Shown here: positions 15,801 through 22,778 of the stretch, in pieces
Numbering within the stretch: the first letter of the stretch is position 1
Layout: each line of letters begins with the position of its first letter
Origin: Anaerolineae bacterium
GTDB taxonomy: Bacteria; Chloroflexota; Anaerolineae; JAFGEY01
Direction: 5' to 3'
DNA: 24,653 nucleotides
Assembly: GCA_016931365.1 (NCBI GenBank)
Contig: JAFGEY010000558.1
Span: 1 to 24,653, forward strand
Program-made: the position numbers and the translations under genes
The notes under the pieces: generated by a model
What the model was told of the DNA's origin: nothing
The model's database searches: none
What the model saw: the letters and a program-made list of their open reading frames with translations, nothing else

Positions 15801-17711
15801 GTGTATGGCGAAGAAAACGCCACTCTGACTATCACCATGACCGACCGGTATGGCAACCCCAGCGCGAGCTATGCGGTGATTTTGGATGCCGACCCGTTAG
15901 GCGATGGCGGCATTGTGCCCAGCTCGCCGACGGCAAATGCGAGCGGCGTAGCTACGGCTTTTATTTCGGGCACCATTCCGGGCCTTGTTTATATCACCGG
16001 CACGGCCGGCTCTGGCCTGGCGACGACGCAAATGACCGTGACCAACGGCTCGTTGGCCGGTTTTGAGACCAGCTTTGTGGCCGACGTAGGGGTCGGCGTC
16101 GATTTTACTTTGCACATCACCGCCGTCGATGCCTGGGGCAATACACGGACGCAGGATAATTATGTCGTCTCGCTGGCCGACCTGACCGGCAGTTTGCAGC
16201 CGACGGCAGCGACCCTCGCCAACGGTACAGCGACGGTAGTCGTGTCCATCACGACGGCGATGATCAATGACGCGATCTCGGTCTGGTACCCCCCACGACC
16301 GTCGACGATCTCGCAGACCAACTATTTTACTGTGACCGCTGCATCGCCATTTACCGTCGTTCTCGATTACACAACGCCGATATCAGCTTGCACATCCACC
16401 CCAATCACGGCCACGGTGCGCGATATGTATGGCAATCCGATTGCGGGTGTGCCGGTCACATTTACGCACGGCGGCGTCGGCTCGATTGTGCCAGCAACCG
16501 GCACGACCGGCGCCAATGGGCGCGCCGTCACGGTCTTGAGCTCGAACCTGGTGGGTCAGGCCTCGGTGCAGGCCCAAGTGGCGGGGGTAGCGCCCGTTTT
16601 GGCAGTGATCGACGTTGAGCCGGGAGCGCCGGTGGTGAGTTTGGCCGCGTCGGCAACGTCTGTGCCGGCCGGTCAGACGGTGGCGCTTACGATGACGGTG
16701 ATCGACTGCGGCGGCAACCCGGTTCCCGGCGAGCCGATCGCCTGGACGATCACGTCTGGGCCGGGTTATCTGACGCCCGATGGCGCACCTGTTGGTGGTA
16801 CGACGAATGCTGCCGGGGTGATCACGTTTACTTTTGCCAGCACCCAAACCGGTCAGGCGAGTGTAGCCGCCGGGACTACGGATGGACTTGCGATAGATAT
16901 TGTGACGATCACTGTCTCGGCGGGGGCGCCGGCGCGCATCGATCTGAGTGCCACACCCTCCTCGATTTCACCCGGTGGTGCGACGTCGACCCTGATTGCC
17001 ACGGTGCGCGATGCGTATGGTAACCCGGCGCCGGATGGTGAACTGGTGCAGTTTACGCTCGCCGGCCCCGCTGGCAGCATTTTGACGCCGCCTTCAGGCT
17101 CTAATGTGGCGACCAGCGGCGGGCAGGCTCAAGCGACTCTGACTTCGGGCAGCGATACGGGTACGGCGACAATTACCGTTGTGTCGGCTTCCGATCCAAC
17201 TGTTTCAGAGACAATAGATGTTAATATTCGTAGCAATACGATCTTTTTGCCGCTAGTGTTCAAGCGTTATCCGATTGGCGATCTCGAGATCGCCACTATC
17301 ACAGCCATTCCTGATGGCGTGGACGGCAGTGGGCATACGTTGTATGAAGTTCGTGTGGCTGTTCGCAACAATGGCCCAAGCCCGGTGGTTGGTGGATATT
17401 GGGTCGACCTGTATCTGAACCCTTCAGCGCCTGTCGGGCTGAATGTGCTTTGGCACCATGTTTCGATCCAAGGCTATGCATGGTATGTGTCCGAGTCGCT
17501 GGGCGTTGGTGATACGCTCGTCTTAAGCACCAAGGTTCCGCGCTATCCGCCGGATGCTTCAGCGCACTATAGCTACTGGCCCGGCGACCTGGGTGGGTTG
17601 GCTGATCCGCAGTTGTGGGCTATGGTCGACTCGTGGGGGACTCTGCCTGATGGGGCCGTACAAGAGGCCGATGAGACCAACAATATTTTGGGGCCGGTTA
17701 GCGTTCCGTAG
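12831..17711 (+). CDS. Large secreted surface protein: DUF11-like domains, ten Ig-like repeats, CARDB-like C-terminus
   Basis: 1626 aa from the ATG at 12831, which follows AGGGGAGGG. An N-terminal signal or anchor segment (about 17-32) comes after basic residues. Three DUF11-like beta domains follow (about 95-215, 230-345 and 350-470); two open with APQLAITKTVSSD and ARTLRVTKSAFPA and contain ITDLL or ITDTLPAG. Next come ten invasin/Big_1-type repeats of about 100 aa, each with a D-x-Y/W-G-N-P/A-like strand-turn. A linker with FLPLVFK (about 1472-1478) leads to a CARDB-like domain ending in a DETNN motif. There is no LPxTG. It is most likely a long extracellular stalk or adhesin. No enzyme domain is seen. 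The downstream LPVTG protein probably shares its transcript. Confidence 0.9.
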   Translation: MRESRLVNDARNLPRRQLAWVLVWALVFSFFPWTPSALSPAVQRAFDRAPEAVQWAAPLALSITGWADKALSAIGPLSVYAGDSITLTLSKRDDGPNVGAIPVGPDPVQIGDVLVYYVHITNTGVTTATVFFTDVLPFELHCLGAGVTPQNGGAGWFGACASGNTVVMRTLDSLGLGSGLGPGRNAVLYVQAQVLSGLTDGHIFTNAGSSYSAHATQEPQYVYSGLNDVNTTVRAPQLAITKTVSSDLVGVGDLLTYVITYSNPGSVNATGIVITDLLDLNVSYDSATPAPDAVGSSLVWNSLGDLAAGASGQITLYVRVNAGVPGETILGNSVSIGCDQGISASDGPVTATVKARTLRVTKSAFPAPVRAGERITYTLVFTNESLVATPSVYITDTLPAGVTDVAHSSSDAVFTGQVGNAYGWFVASMPADGVGTIELSMNAPTAPVAADGSTTLFNQVEITSTQASNAISSSLSSTVIPGPADVLTIVIAPTEQAVNNTAAIAVTVVDAYGNAVYNGDDYTVTLISDPATATFGDTTLNLVDGQGTTTILATDAGVYTVTAQVFGATVTGSAQVTFTPSVIDHFEIGPIASPQRAGVDFTIVVTAVDVYGNIVSNFHGSVPIQDGPEPDQMTPDVTGNFANGILMSQPVSITLVRANDPITVGVDVSATASNPFAVIGGLPATLTVQFAAPAAPLGQPAPFTVTVTDLWNNPVQSESLTLTVDAGSVTPATGATNGAGLAFGQVLSGTTPGWVTLLVTASNGVTGTGSVQFIAGCPATVTVMVSPASLTVDQSATITVEVTDQWDNPVSGAQVNLSAPGLGLGSITPAAVAVDGTGQATATIASTLVGVKTVGTQTVAAGGCTSVLASANVTFTHGAPFTLTLSMIPDPQVVGVPAALQANVTDQYGNAVPGQVVTFTATPGGLGGGSIDPLAATSDALGRAATAISSTLVGSTNVTAELASGAWRTAVVTFVVGPPYTVTMTVAPQTVYGEENATLTITMTDRYGNPSASYAVILDADPLGDGGIVPSSPTANASGVATAFISGTIPGLVYITGTAGSGLATTQMTVTNGSLAGFETSFVADVGVGVDFTLHITAVDAWGNTRTQDNYVVSLADLTGSLQPTAATLANGTATVVVSITTAMINDAISVWYPPRPSTISQTNYFTVTAASPFTVVLDYTTPISACTSTPITATVRDMYGNPIAGVPVTFTHGGVGSIVPATGTTGANGRAVTVLSSNLVGQASVQAQVAGVAPVLAVIDVEPGAPVVSLAASATSVPAGQTVALTMTVIDCGGNPVPGEPIAWTITSGPGYLTPDGAPVGGTTNAAGVITFTFASTQTGQASVAAGTTDGLAIDIVTITVSAGAPARIDLSATPSSISPGGATSTLIATVRDAYGNPAPDGELVQFTLAGPAGSILTPPSGSNVATSGGQAQATLTSGSDTGTATITVVSASDPTVSETIDVNIRSNTIFLPLVFKRYPIGDLEIATITAIPDGVDGSGHTLYEVRVAVRNNGPSPVVGGYWVDLYLNPSAPVGLNVLWHHVSIQGYAWYVSESLGVGDTLVLSTKVPRYPPDASAHYSYWPGDLGGLADPQLWAMVDSWGTLPDGAVQEADETNNILGPVSVP
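14335..17220 (+). repeat. Ten tandem ~295-bp coding repeats (Ig-like, Big_1 type)
   Basis: The conserved Asp codon of the D-x-[YW]-G-N motif starts at 14358, 14654, 14954, 15240, 15545, 15843, 16128, 16422, 16703 and 17010. Spacing is 281-307 bp. The DNA copies are diverged while the protein pattern is kept, so the array looks old rather than recently expanded. Confidence 0.85.
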
Positions 17712-17766
17712 ACGGCCTGGCATTGGGACGGCTCTGTGGGGGTAGAACGTAAAAGGAGAAAGTACG

Positions 17767-18726
17767 ATGGAAAGGAAAAAAACAGGATGGGTGGCGCTTG
17801 GGGTCGTTATGGGCATCTTTATTATTTCTTGGGCCAATGCGGCGACGGTATCTGCCGAGCCGCCGGCACAGATTAGCACGCCAAGACCTACGCTGACACC
17901 GATTATCGAACCGGCTGGTTCGCCCGGCCAGCCGGCGCGCTTGCATGGCAGCATTTTTGATTGGGGCAAAGGGTTTATGCCGGCCGGAGTCCATGTTGCG
18001 TTGCGCGGCGATGGCTGGGAGATCTGGAGTGAGACGGATGAATCCGGGCAATACCATTTTTTTAGTATCGGCAATGAAGTTGCTTTGCTCAACGTTATCG
18101 TGCCCGAAAATCGCCCCGAATTGCGCACACTGACCCAGGACGTGCCAGTCAGAGTAAACGTGAATGGCGAATTGATCGTCAATATGGCTCTTTATCCTGA
18201 AGGGCCGGTTCCGGCTCCCATTGTCAAGGTCACAATGACCGCGTCAACTGCACAGGCCAGGCCGGGTGACGAGGTCTCTTTTGCGATCACGGTCGAGAAT
18301 GCCTGGGACAGCGGCGTAAACCAGGTGATCGTGGCCGATATGCTGCCCGCCGGTTTGACCTATGTGGAAGCCACGACCGAGCAAGGGGAAGTGACGTGGG
18401 ATCGCGGCCTGCTGTGGGTTACGCTCAATCCACTCGCTGCGGGCGGGTCGGCGCTGGTGACGGTCAAAGCCCGGGTCGCTGAAGACGCTTCAGAAGGGAC
18501 ACACATCGTCAACCGTGTGTCGGTACATTACTCGGAAAACGTGACCGTGCAGGCCCAAGCCGCGCTCGATGTGGCAGCCCCAGTTATTCAGGTTGCGGTC
18601 GATCAAAATGGCAAGCCGGTGGAATTGCTGCCCGTCACCGGCGTGGCAACAGTGCTGCCCATCGCCGGCCTGGCCCTGGTCGGTGTGCTCTTTGGGGTGC
18701 GACGGCTGCGCCAGAAGCATCAATAG
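17767..18726 (+). CDS. Secreted DUF11 protein with LPVTG sortase signal
   Basis: 319 aa; the ATG is preceded by AAGGAG. The signal peptide covers about residues 1-31. A Pro/Thr-rich stretch is followed by a carboxypeptidase-regulatory-like beta domain (about 58-120, with GQYHFFSI). A DUF11 domain follows (about 155-250) containing VADMLPAGLTYVEA and VNRVSVHYSE. The C-terminus is a canonical sorting signal: LPVTG at 288-292, a hydrophobic stretch and a basic tail (RRLRQKHQ). It is therefore a second predicted substrate for the sortase at 6283-7224. It begins 55 bp after the large surface protein with no evident promoter or terminator between them, so cotranscription is likely. It may be the wall-anchored base or partner of the larger protein; that is inference. 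Confidence 0.92.
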   Translation: MERKKTGWVALGVVMGIFIISWANAATVSAEPPAQISTPRPTLTPIIEPAGSPGQPARLHGSIFDWGKGFMPAGVHVALRGDGWEIWSETDESGQYHFFSIGNEVALLNVIVPENRPELRTLTQDVPVRVNVNGELIVNMALYPEGPVPAPIVKVTMTASTAQARPGDEVSFAITVENAWDSGVNQVIVADMLPAGLTYVEATTEQGEVTWDRGLLWVTLNPLAAGGSALVTVKARVAEDASEGTHIVNRVSVHYSENVTVQAQAALDVAAPVIQVAVDQNGKPVELLPVTGVATVLPIAGLALVGVLFGVRRLRQKHQ

Positions 18727-18747
18727 ACGCCCAATAACTCTGTTTAT

Positions 18748-18783
18748 AGCCTTGCCCAAGTATCCGGGCAGGGCTATTTTTTT
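18748..18783 (+). terminator. Intrinsic terminator after the surface-protein operon
   Basis: A 10-bp stem, AGCCTTGCCC (18748-18757) with GGGCAGGGCT (18766-18775), one G-U pair, an 8-nt loop and a T run. The 3' arm overlaps the stop codon of the convergent radical SAM gene (18774-18776). Confidence 0.88.
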
Positions 18784-20408
18784 GTGCAGACCCCGCACCG
18801 CTCGCAAGGCAGCGGCGGACACGGCTCGGTCGGCGACGTTTTCAAGGCGCGCATCCACTCCCGGCGCAAATAGGCGGTTTTGACGCCCGTGTCGATAAAT
18901 GACCAGGGCAGCGGCTTGTCCTCATTCCAGGTCATATAGTCTTCCGGCTCGACCTCGCACCGCTGCATTGCCTTTTCCCAATCCCGCGTCGACGTGCCCC
19001 TGACCGTCTTGAGCACCTGCCCAAGACGTCGGTCGCCGCGCGCCAGGAGACCTTGAATGGTCGCCATACGCGGGCTTTCGCTGCGCAGGTCGATCTTTTT
19101 CTTTTTTAAGGCTCTTTGCAGCCGGGCCAGTCGCTCATCGAGTTGATCGGTCGGAGTCATTGAGGTCCACTGGAAGGGTGTGTGCGCCTTGGGCACAAAC
19201 GGAGTGACGTTGGCCGTGATATGGCCGGTGAATTTCTGTGCGGTCTGTTCGCATAGCCAGGCTATCGCATCAATATCCTCATCGGTTTCGCCGGGCAGGC
19301 CGATCATAAAATAGAGTTTGAGTTGCCTGAATCGATGGTGGGCCGCGCGTCCGGCAGCATAGAGCAGGTCGGCTTCCGTCACCCCTTTGTTGATCAGCGC
19401 TCTGAGCCGTTCCGATCCGGCTTCGGGGGCGAGGGTAAGCGTCTGCGCGCCGCTTTCGACGAGCGCCTGCAATAGTGGCTCCGACAGCGGGTCGACGCGC
19501 AGCGATGAAACCGAGATTTTGGCGCCCATCTCGCGCAGCCGGATCACCAGCTCATCGATCGGCGCATAATCGGACACGGCAGCGCCGACCAGACCGATCC
19601 GATCCGCGTAGGCCAATCCCGTTTGGGCCTGTTGGAGCACGGACGCGACGCTGTGCTCGCGTTTGGGTCGAGAGGTGAACCCGGCCATGCAAAAGCGGCA
19701 CCCTCGCCCGCAGCCGCGCGCCACTTCGATCAAATGCATAGGGCCGAATGCTGTATCCGGGGTGTGGATAACCGTCGCGGTGGGATGGTTTTCCAGCTCG
19801 CGCACCCACTGTCGTTGGACGGGTGTGTTGGCGTCCAGGTGCGGGACATAAACGCCGGGGAGCAGGGCGAGTGCACGCCATAGATCGGCACGCGGCTTGT
19901 CAATACCTTGCTGGATTGTTTCGACCAGCGGGACGATCAGCTCTTCCGCCTCGCCGATGACGAACGCATCGACGAAATCGGCCAGGGGCAGCGGGTTGGC
20001 CGAGACGGCCGGCCCGCCGGCGACGATCAACGGCCAGTCGGCGTCCCGTTCAGCGGCATCCAGTGGGATGCCCGCCTGGCGCAGGATTTGGATGAGGTGC
20101 AGGTAATCCAGTTCAAAAGCGACTGAAAAGGCCAGCACGTCCAAGTCGGCGATGGAATGCTGGCTCTCGATCGCGATCACCGGTTCGTCGGGCGCGAAGC
20201 GCGGCTGCCAGAAGGCACGTTCGCAGACGACATGGGGATGGTCGTTGAATAGCCGGTAGATGGTCTGGAAGCCCAGGCTGGACATCCCGACCTCGTAGGT
20301 GTTGGGATAGATCAGCGCGACGGTGAGTTTGCCGCCCCAATCTTTGACGATTGTGCCGTGTTCTTTAGTCAGGATTCGGCGCGCGCGTTCGATTTCAGAC
20401 CATTTCAT
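18774..20408 (-). CDS. Radical SAM protein, TIGR03960-like (B12-binding-type N-terminus)
   Basis: 544 aa from the ATG at 20408, which overlaps the preceding stop as ATGA. A longer frame to 20606 would run backwards through the PHP gene and is rejected. The N-terminal region (about 20-200) is a Rossmann-like domain of the B12-binding type (YPNTYEVGMSSLGFQTIY, VAGGPAVSANPLPLADFVD, GEAEE) but shows no obvious DxHxxG cobalamin motif. The radical SAM cluster motif is Cys233-x3-Cys237-x2-Cys240 (CGRGCRFCMAG), followed by LTLAPEAGSERLR and YFMIGLPGETDED, typical of the barrel. The C-terminus ends in a Cys-rich CERCGVC motif that may bind metal or a second cluster. The biochemical role of this family is not established to my knowledge. 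Last gene of the minus-strand operon. Confidence 0.9.
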   Translation of the reverse strand: MKWSEIERARRILTKEHGTIVKDWGGKLTVALIYPNTYEVGMSSLGFQTIYRLFNDHPHVVCERAFWQPRFAPDEPVIAIESQHSIADLDVLAFSVAFELDYLHLIQILRQAGIPLDAAERDADWPLIVAGGPAVSANPLPLADFVDAFVIGEAEELIVPLVETIQQGIDKPRADLWRALALLPGVYVPHLDANTPVQRQWVRELENHPTATVIHTPDTAFGPMHLIEVARGCGRGCRFCMAGFTSRPKREHSVASVLQQAQTGLAYADRIGLVGAAVSDYAPIDELVIRLREMGAKISVSSLRVDPLSEPLLQALVESGAQTLTLAPEAGSERLRALINKGVTEADLLYAAGRAAHHRFRQLKLYFMIGLPGETDEDIDAIAWLCEQTAQKFTGHITANVTPFVPKAHTPFQWTSMTPTDQLDERLARLQRALKKKKIDLRSESPRMATIQGLLARGDRRLGQVLKTVRGTSTRDWEKAMQRCEVEPEDYMTWNEDKPLPWSFIDTGVKTAYLRREWMRALKTSPTEPCPPLPCERCGVCTKK

Positions 20409-21160
20409 CGAACCACACCTGTGGGTTGTGCCCGGGAACTCCACATCTGCCGGGTTGTGTCCCAGTCTCGCGTGATCAATCGATCCGCAAGTCCGCGCTT
20501 TTGCAGAAAGAGATGCGCCTCCTGAACGTCGACGACCTCGGCGGCGGCGTGGTGCGTATCCGAGCCGATGGAAAAACGGATGCCGTTCTGCTGCAAGGCC
20601 TGCCACAGGCGCGCCGAGTAAGCGTCTTGATCGCCATAGTTGGCATACTGCGGGCAGGTTGACAGTTCGACGAACATGTCGTGCTGCGCGAGGAGCATGG
20701 CCAGCTCATTCACCGGGTAGATCGAAGCAAAATTTCGGTCGAGCTTGTTGTGCGCCAGGCCGACCGGTATACCGATCAACGGGCGGATGCTCAGGAGGTG
20801 TTCCAGGCTGTCGCCGTACCACGTCCGGTCGTCGACGTATTCGAACAGCACATAATCGAGCTGGTTGATCTGAGACAAGAGCGCTTCAAGCTGCGGATAG
20901 ACGCGCGGCGACCAGTCGACCTCCAATCCGACCAGCACGCCGATTTTCCCGGCAAACCGCCCGGCCAGAGCGCGAATCTCTCGCACATATGCGCCCAAGC
21001 GGTCCATGTCGACAAAAGTCCGTACATCGGCGAGTTTGAGCGTAAAAAAATGATCGCTGATCCCGATGTGTGTCAGGCCGCCTCGAACGGCCAGTTCGAT
21101 CAGTTGTTCGGGGGGATACCGGCCATCCGACCAGGTTGAGTGGTTATGAAGGTTGATCAT
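20405..21160 (-). CDS. PHP-domain phosphoesterase
   Basis: 251 aa. The ATG at 21160 gives MINLHNHSTWSDG; a TTG one codon earlier is possible. The PHP metal-binding motifs are in order: His5-x-His7 with Asp12 (HNHSTWSDG), His37 (ISDH), GLEVD (Glu about 99), an LAHN histidine, and SDTHH near the C-terminus. These bind two or three metal ions in histidinol-phosphatase-like and related phosphoesterases. The length suits a stand-alone PHP hydrolase. Nothing nearby belongs to histidine synthesis, so the substrate is open. It lies 29 bp after the P-loop gene and overlaps the radical SAM start by 4 bp, which implies translational coupling. Confidence 0.9.
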   Translation of the reverse strand: MINLHNHSTWSDGRYPPEQLIELAVRGGLTHIGISDHFFTLKLADVRTFVDMDRLGAYVREIRALAGRFAGKIGVLVGLEVDWSPRVYPQLEALLSQINQLDYVLFEYVDDRTWYGDSLEHLLSIRPLIGIPVGLAHNKLDRNFASIYPVNELAMLLAQHDMFVELSTCPQYANYGDQDAYSARLWQALQQNGIRFSIGSDTHHAAAEVVDVQEAHLFLQKRGLADRLITRDWDTTRQMWSSRAQPTGVVR

Positions 21161-21189
21161 CAATCATCTCAATACCGCGGCGGTCGATT

Positions 21190-21648
21190 TCATTCCGAGT
21201 GGCTTGCGGCGTCTGCATCAGCAAAGCCCTCGCTTCTCTCCGGCCGAATGCCGAGGCCATTCAAAAATGCCCGGACCTCTTGGGCAACGCCTTCGCGTGT
21301 CAGGGCGTCGGTTTGAAGGTAAACATCGCAATTCGCGCGAGCGTGTTCAAGGCGGCGCCGCTGCGTGTCCAGCCTTTGCTGCGTCCAGTCGGTGCGTTTT
21401 TGGCGTTCGGCGATGGCCGGCAGTTCGGCGTCCAAAAAGATCAAGATGTCGGCCTGGCTGAACTTTTTCCACAGATCGGGCACGAACGAGTGTTCTTGGG
21501 CGCAGACCTGGATGTTGTAGCCTTGAGGACGCAGATTGGCGACCAGCGTGCTTTTGCCTGCCGCGCACGGGCCGACAACGACGATGCGCAAGTTTTGACC
21601 TGCGCCCGGGTCTCGATCTGTGGGTCTGGGCCTGCCGTCATCATCCAC
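21190..21648 (-). CDS. Small P-loop NTPase of unknown function
   Basis: 152 aa. The GTG at 21648 follows AAGGAG (about 21658-21663) and overlaps the phosphatase stop by 8 bp. Walker A is GPCAAGKST (26-34). A later DILIFLDAELP segment could be the Walker B-side strand. An Arg-rich helix (RQKRTDWTQQRLDTQRRRLEHAR) resembles the lid of small nucleotide or metabolite kinases. A CDVYLQTD strand and a final helix complete a compact Rossmann-like fold. It could be a small kinase or a regulatory ATP/GTPase. The order phosphatase then P-loop protein, with overlapping frames, suggests a functional pair. No membrane or DNA-binding element is seen. Confidence 0.8.
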   Translation of the reverse strand: MDDDGRPRPTDRDPGAGQNLRIVVVGPCAAGKSTLVANLRPQGYNIQVCAQEHSFVPDLWKKFSQADILIFLDAELPAIAERQKRTDWTQQRLDTQRRRLEHARANCDVYLQTDALTREGVAQEVRAFLNGLGIRPERSEGFADADAASHSE

Positions 21649-22384
21649 CGGGTATTGCTCCTTGGACGCGAATCGGAAAATCGACCGTCATCCGGCGCGC
21701 CTCGTCTTTGTCGGACTGCCGGGCCAGAATGGTCACCACCAGCACGCTGATGTCGTCGCCGGGACGTCCCTGATCGCGGCGGATGGCCTGGTCGAGGATG
21801 GCGTCGGCAAGTGTCTGCGCCGATGTCCCTGCTTGTTGAACGAGCGCCCGGACCAGAGCTACCACATCCATCTTGGTCCCGCTGCGGCTTCCCGCGTGCA
21901 GCGCGCCGTCGGTAAAGGCGATGACATACGTGTCCGAAGCGAGCGGCATTTCAGTGACGATGGGCTTGGTGCGGGCGTGTATGCCCACGGCTTCGGAGGG
22001 TTGATCGAGCAAGAGCAGTTCGCCCCGGCGCACGACGATGGTCGGGCAGTGGCTGTTGCGCGAGATGACCAACGTTTCGGTATCCATATCGACGGAGACG
22101 ATATTCAGCGTGGCCGAAACCTGGCCGCCGCGCATCGTCCGCAAATAGTCGTGCGCCGCGCGGGCAACCGCGCCGTCGCGCACGCCATCGCCGAGCAGGG
22201 AGATGGCTTTGCGAACGACGATGTTGCTGATCGATTTGGCGGCTCGGCCGCTGCGCTGTCCATCGACCATCACCATCGACAGTCCACCGTGCGGCCGCTC
22301 GATCATTTCAATCGAGTCGCCGCTTTCGCCGCTGGCATATTGGGTGACTTTGGCCACCGCAACCTGGACGTGAAGTTCGGGCAT
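21641..22384 (-). CDS. PPM/SpoIIE-type serine phosphatase
   Basis: 247 aa; the ATG is preceded by AAGGAA. PPM-family landmarks are GDSIEMIERPHGG (about 22-34), MVMVDGQRSGRAA with the metal-binding Asp41, IAFTDGALHAG (DG motif, about 153-163) and PGDDISVLVV near residue 210. Together these form the two-metal site of PP2C/SpoIIE phosphatases. No sensory, membrane or receiver domain is attached, so its control must come from a partner. It lies 10 bp after the dehydratase-like gene, with its ribosome-binding site close to that stop codon. Its target is unknown. No anti-sigma factor or STAS protein is next to it. Confidence 0.88.
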   Translation of the reverse strand: MPELHVQVAVAKVTQYASGESGDSIEMIERPHGGLSMVMVDGQRSGRAAKSISNIVVRKAISLLGDGVRDGAVARAAHDYLRTMRGGQVSATLNIVSVDMDTETLVISRNSHCPTIVVRRGELLLLDQPSEAVGIHARTKPIVTEMPLASDTYVIAFTDGALHAGSRSGTKMDVVALVRALVQQAGTSAQTLADAILDQAIRRDQGRPGDDISVLVVTILARQSDKDEARRMTVDFPIRVQGAIPGG

Positions 22385-22394
22385 TCTCGTTTCC

Positions 22395-22778
22395 TTATTC
22401 CGGACGGATCAACCCCCTGCGCAAATAGGCTTCGGCGGCTTTTCGTACCAGGGCCGCCGTGCGCGGCGCGCGCGCGGCAGCGAGTTCGTCGGCCAACGCC
22501 GTCAACTGGGCATAGGTGGCGCGCCCCGGACGCAACGCGTCATAGATTTCAAAGACCCGTTCGTTCGAGACGTGAGCCAGCTCGGCGGCGCGGCGCAGGT
22601 TTTCGCCCAGTTGCTTATAGCCGGCGTCCTCGGCGGCCCGGGCCTGCTGCTCCAACGTCTCTCCGCTGATGCGAAAATCTTCGGTGGTCAGTTTGCCGGC
22701 GAGCAGGTTGTCCATATTCAGTTCGTCGAGCGGGCGGCCGCTGGCCGAGCGAATGGGCCTGTCTGTGTTCCTATTCAC
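22395..22778 (-). CDS. Orphan diol/glycerol dehydratase small-subunit-like protein (PduE/DhaB3 family)
   Basis: 127 aa. It aligns by eye with the PduE core over most of its length: RPLDELNMDNLLAGKLTTED, then FRISGETLEQQA, AGYKQLGENLRRAAELAHV, NERVFEIYDALRPGRAT and a final helix ending LVRKAAEAYLRRG. PduE-type subunits are the gamma chains of adenosylcobalamin-dependent diol or glycerol dehydratase. The protein lacks the longer N-terminal extension of PduE that is linked to microcompartments. The GTG start overlaps the dehydrogenase stop by 4 bp (GTGA). No large or medium subunit and no reactivase is in this operon or window. It may work with subunits encoded elsewhere or have a new role beside the phosphatase that follows. 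Confidence 0.8.
   Translation of the reverse strand: MNRNTDRPIRSASGRPLDELNMDNLLAGKLTTEDFRISGETLEQQARAAEDAGYKQLGENLRRAAELAHVSNERVFEIYDALRPGRATYAQLTALADELAAARAPRTAALVRKAAEAYLRRGLIRPE

Noticed and set aside
14335..17220. Possible CRISPR or satellite array because of regular ~295-bp spacing
   Set aside because: The period matches protein repeats in one open frame, with diverged DNA and no short identical repeats or spacers.
20409..20606. 66-residue N-terminal extension of the radical SAM protein
   Set aside because: Arg-rich sequence read out of frame through the PHP gene. The ATG at 20408 gives the expected family start and an ATGA overlap.
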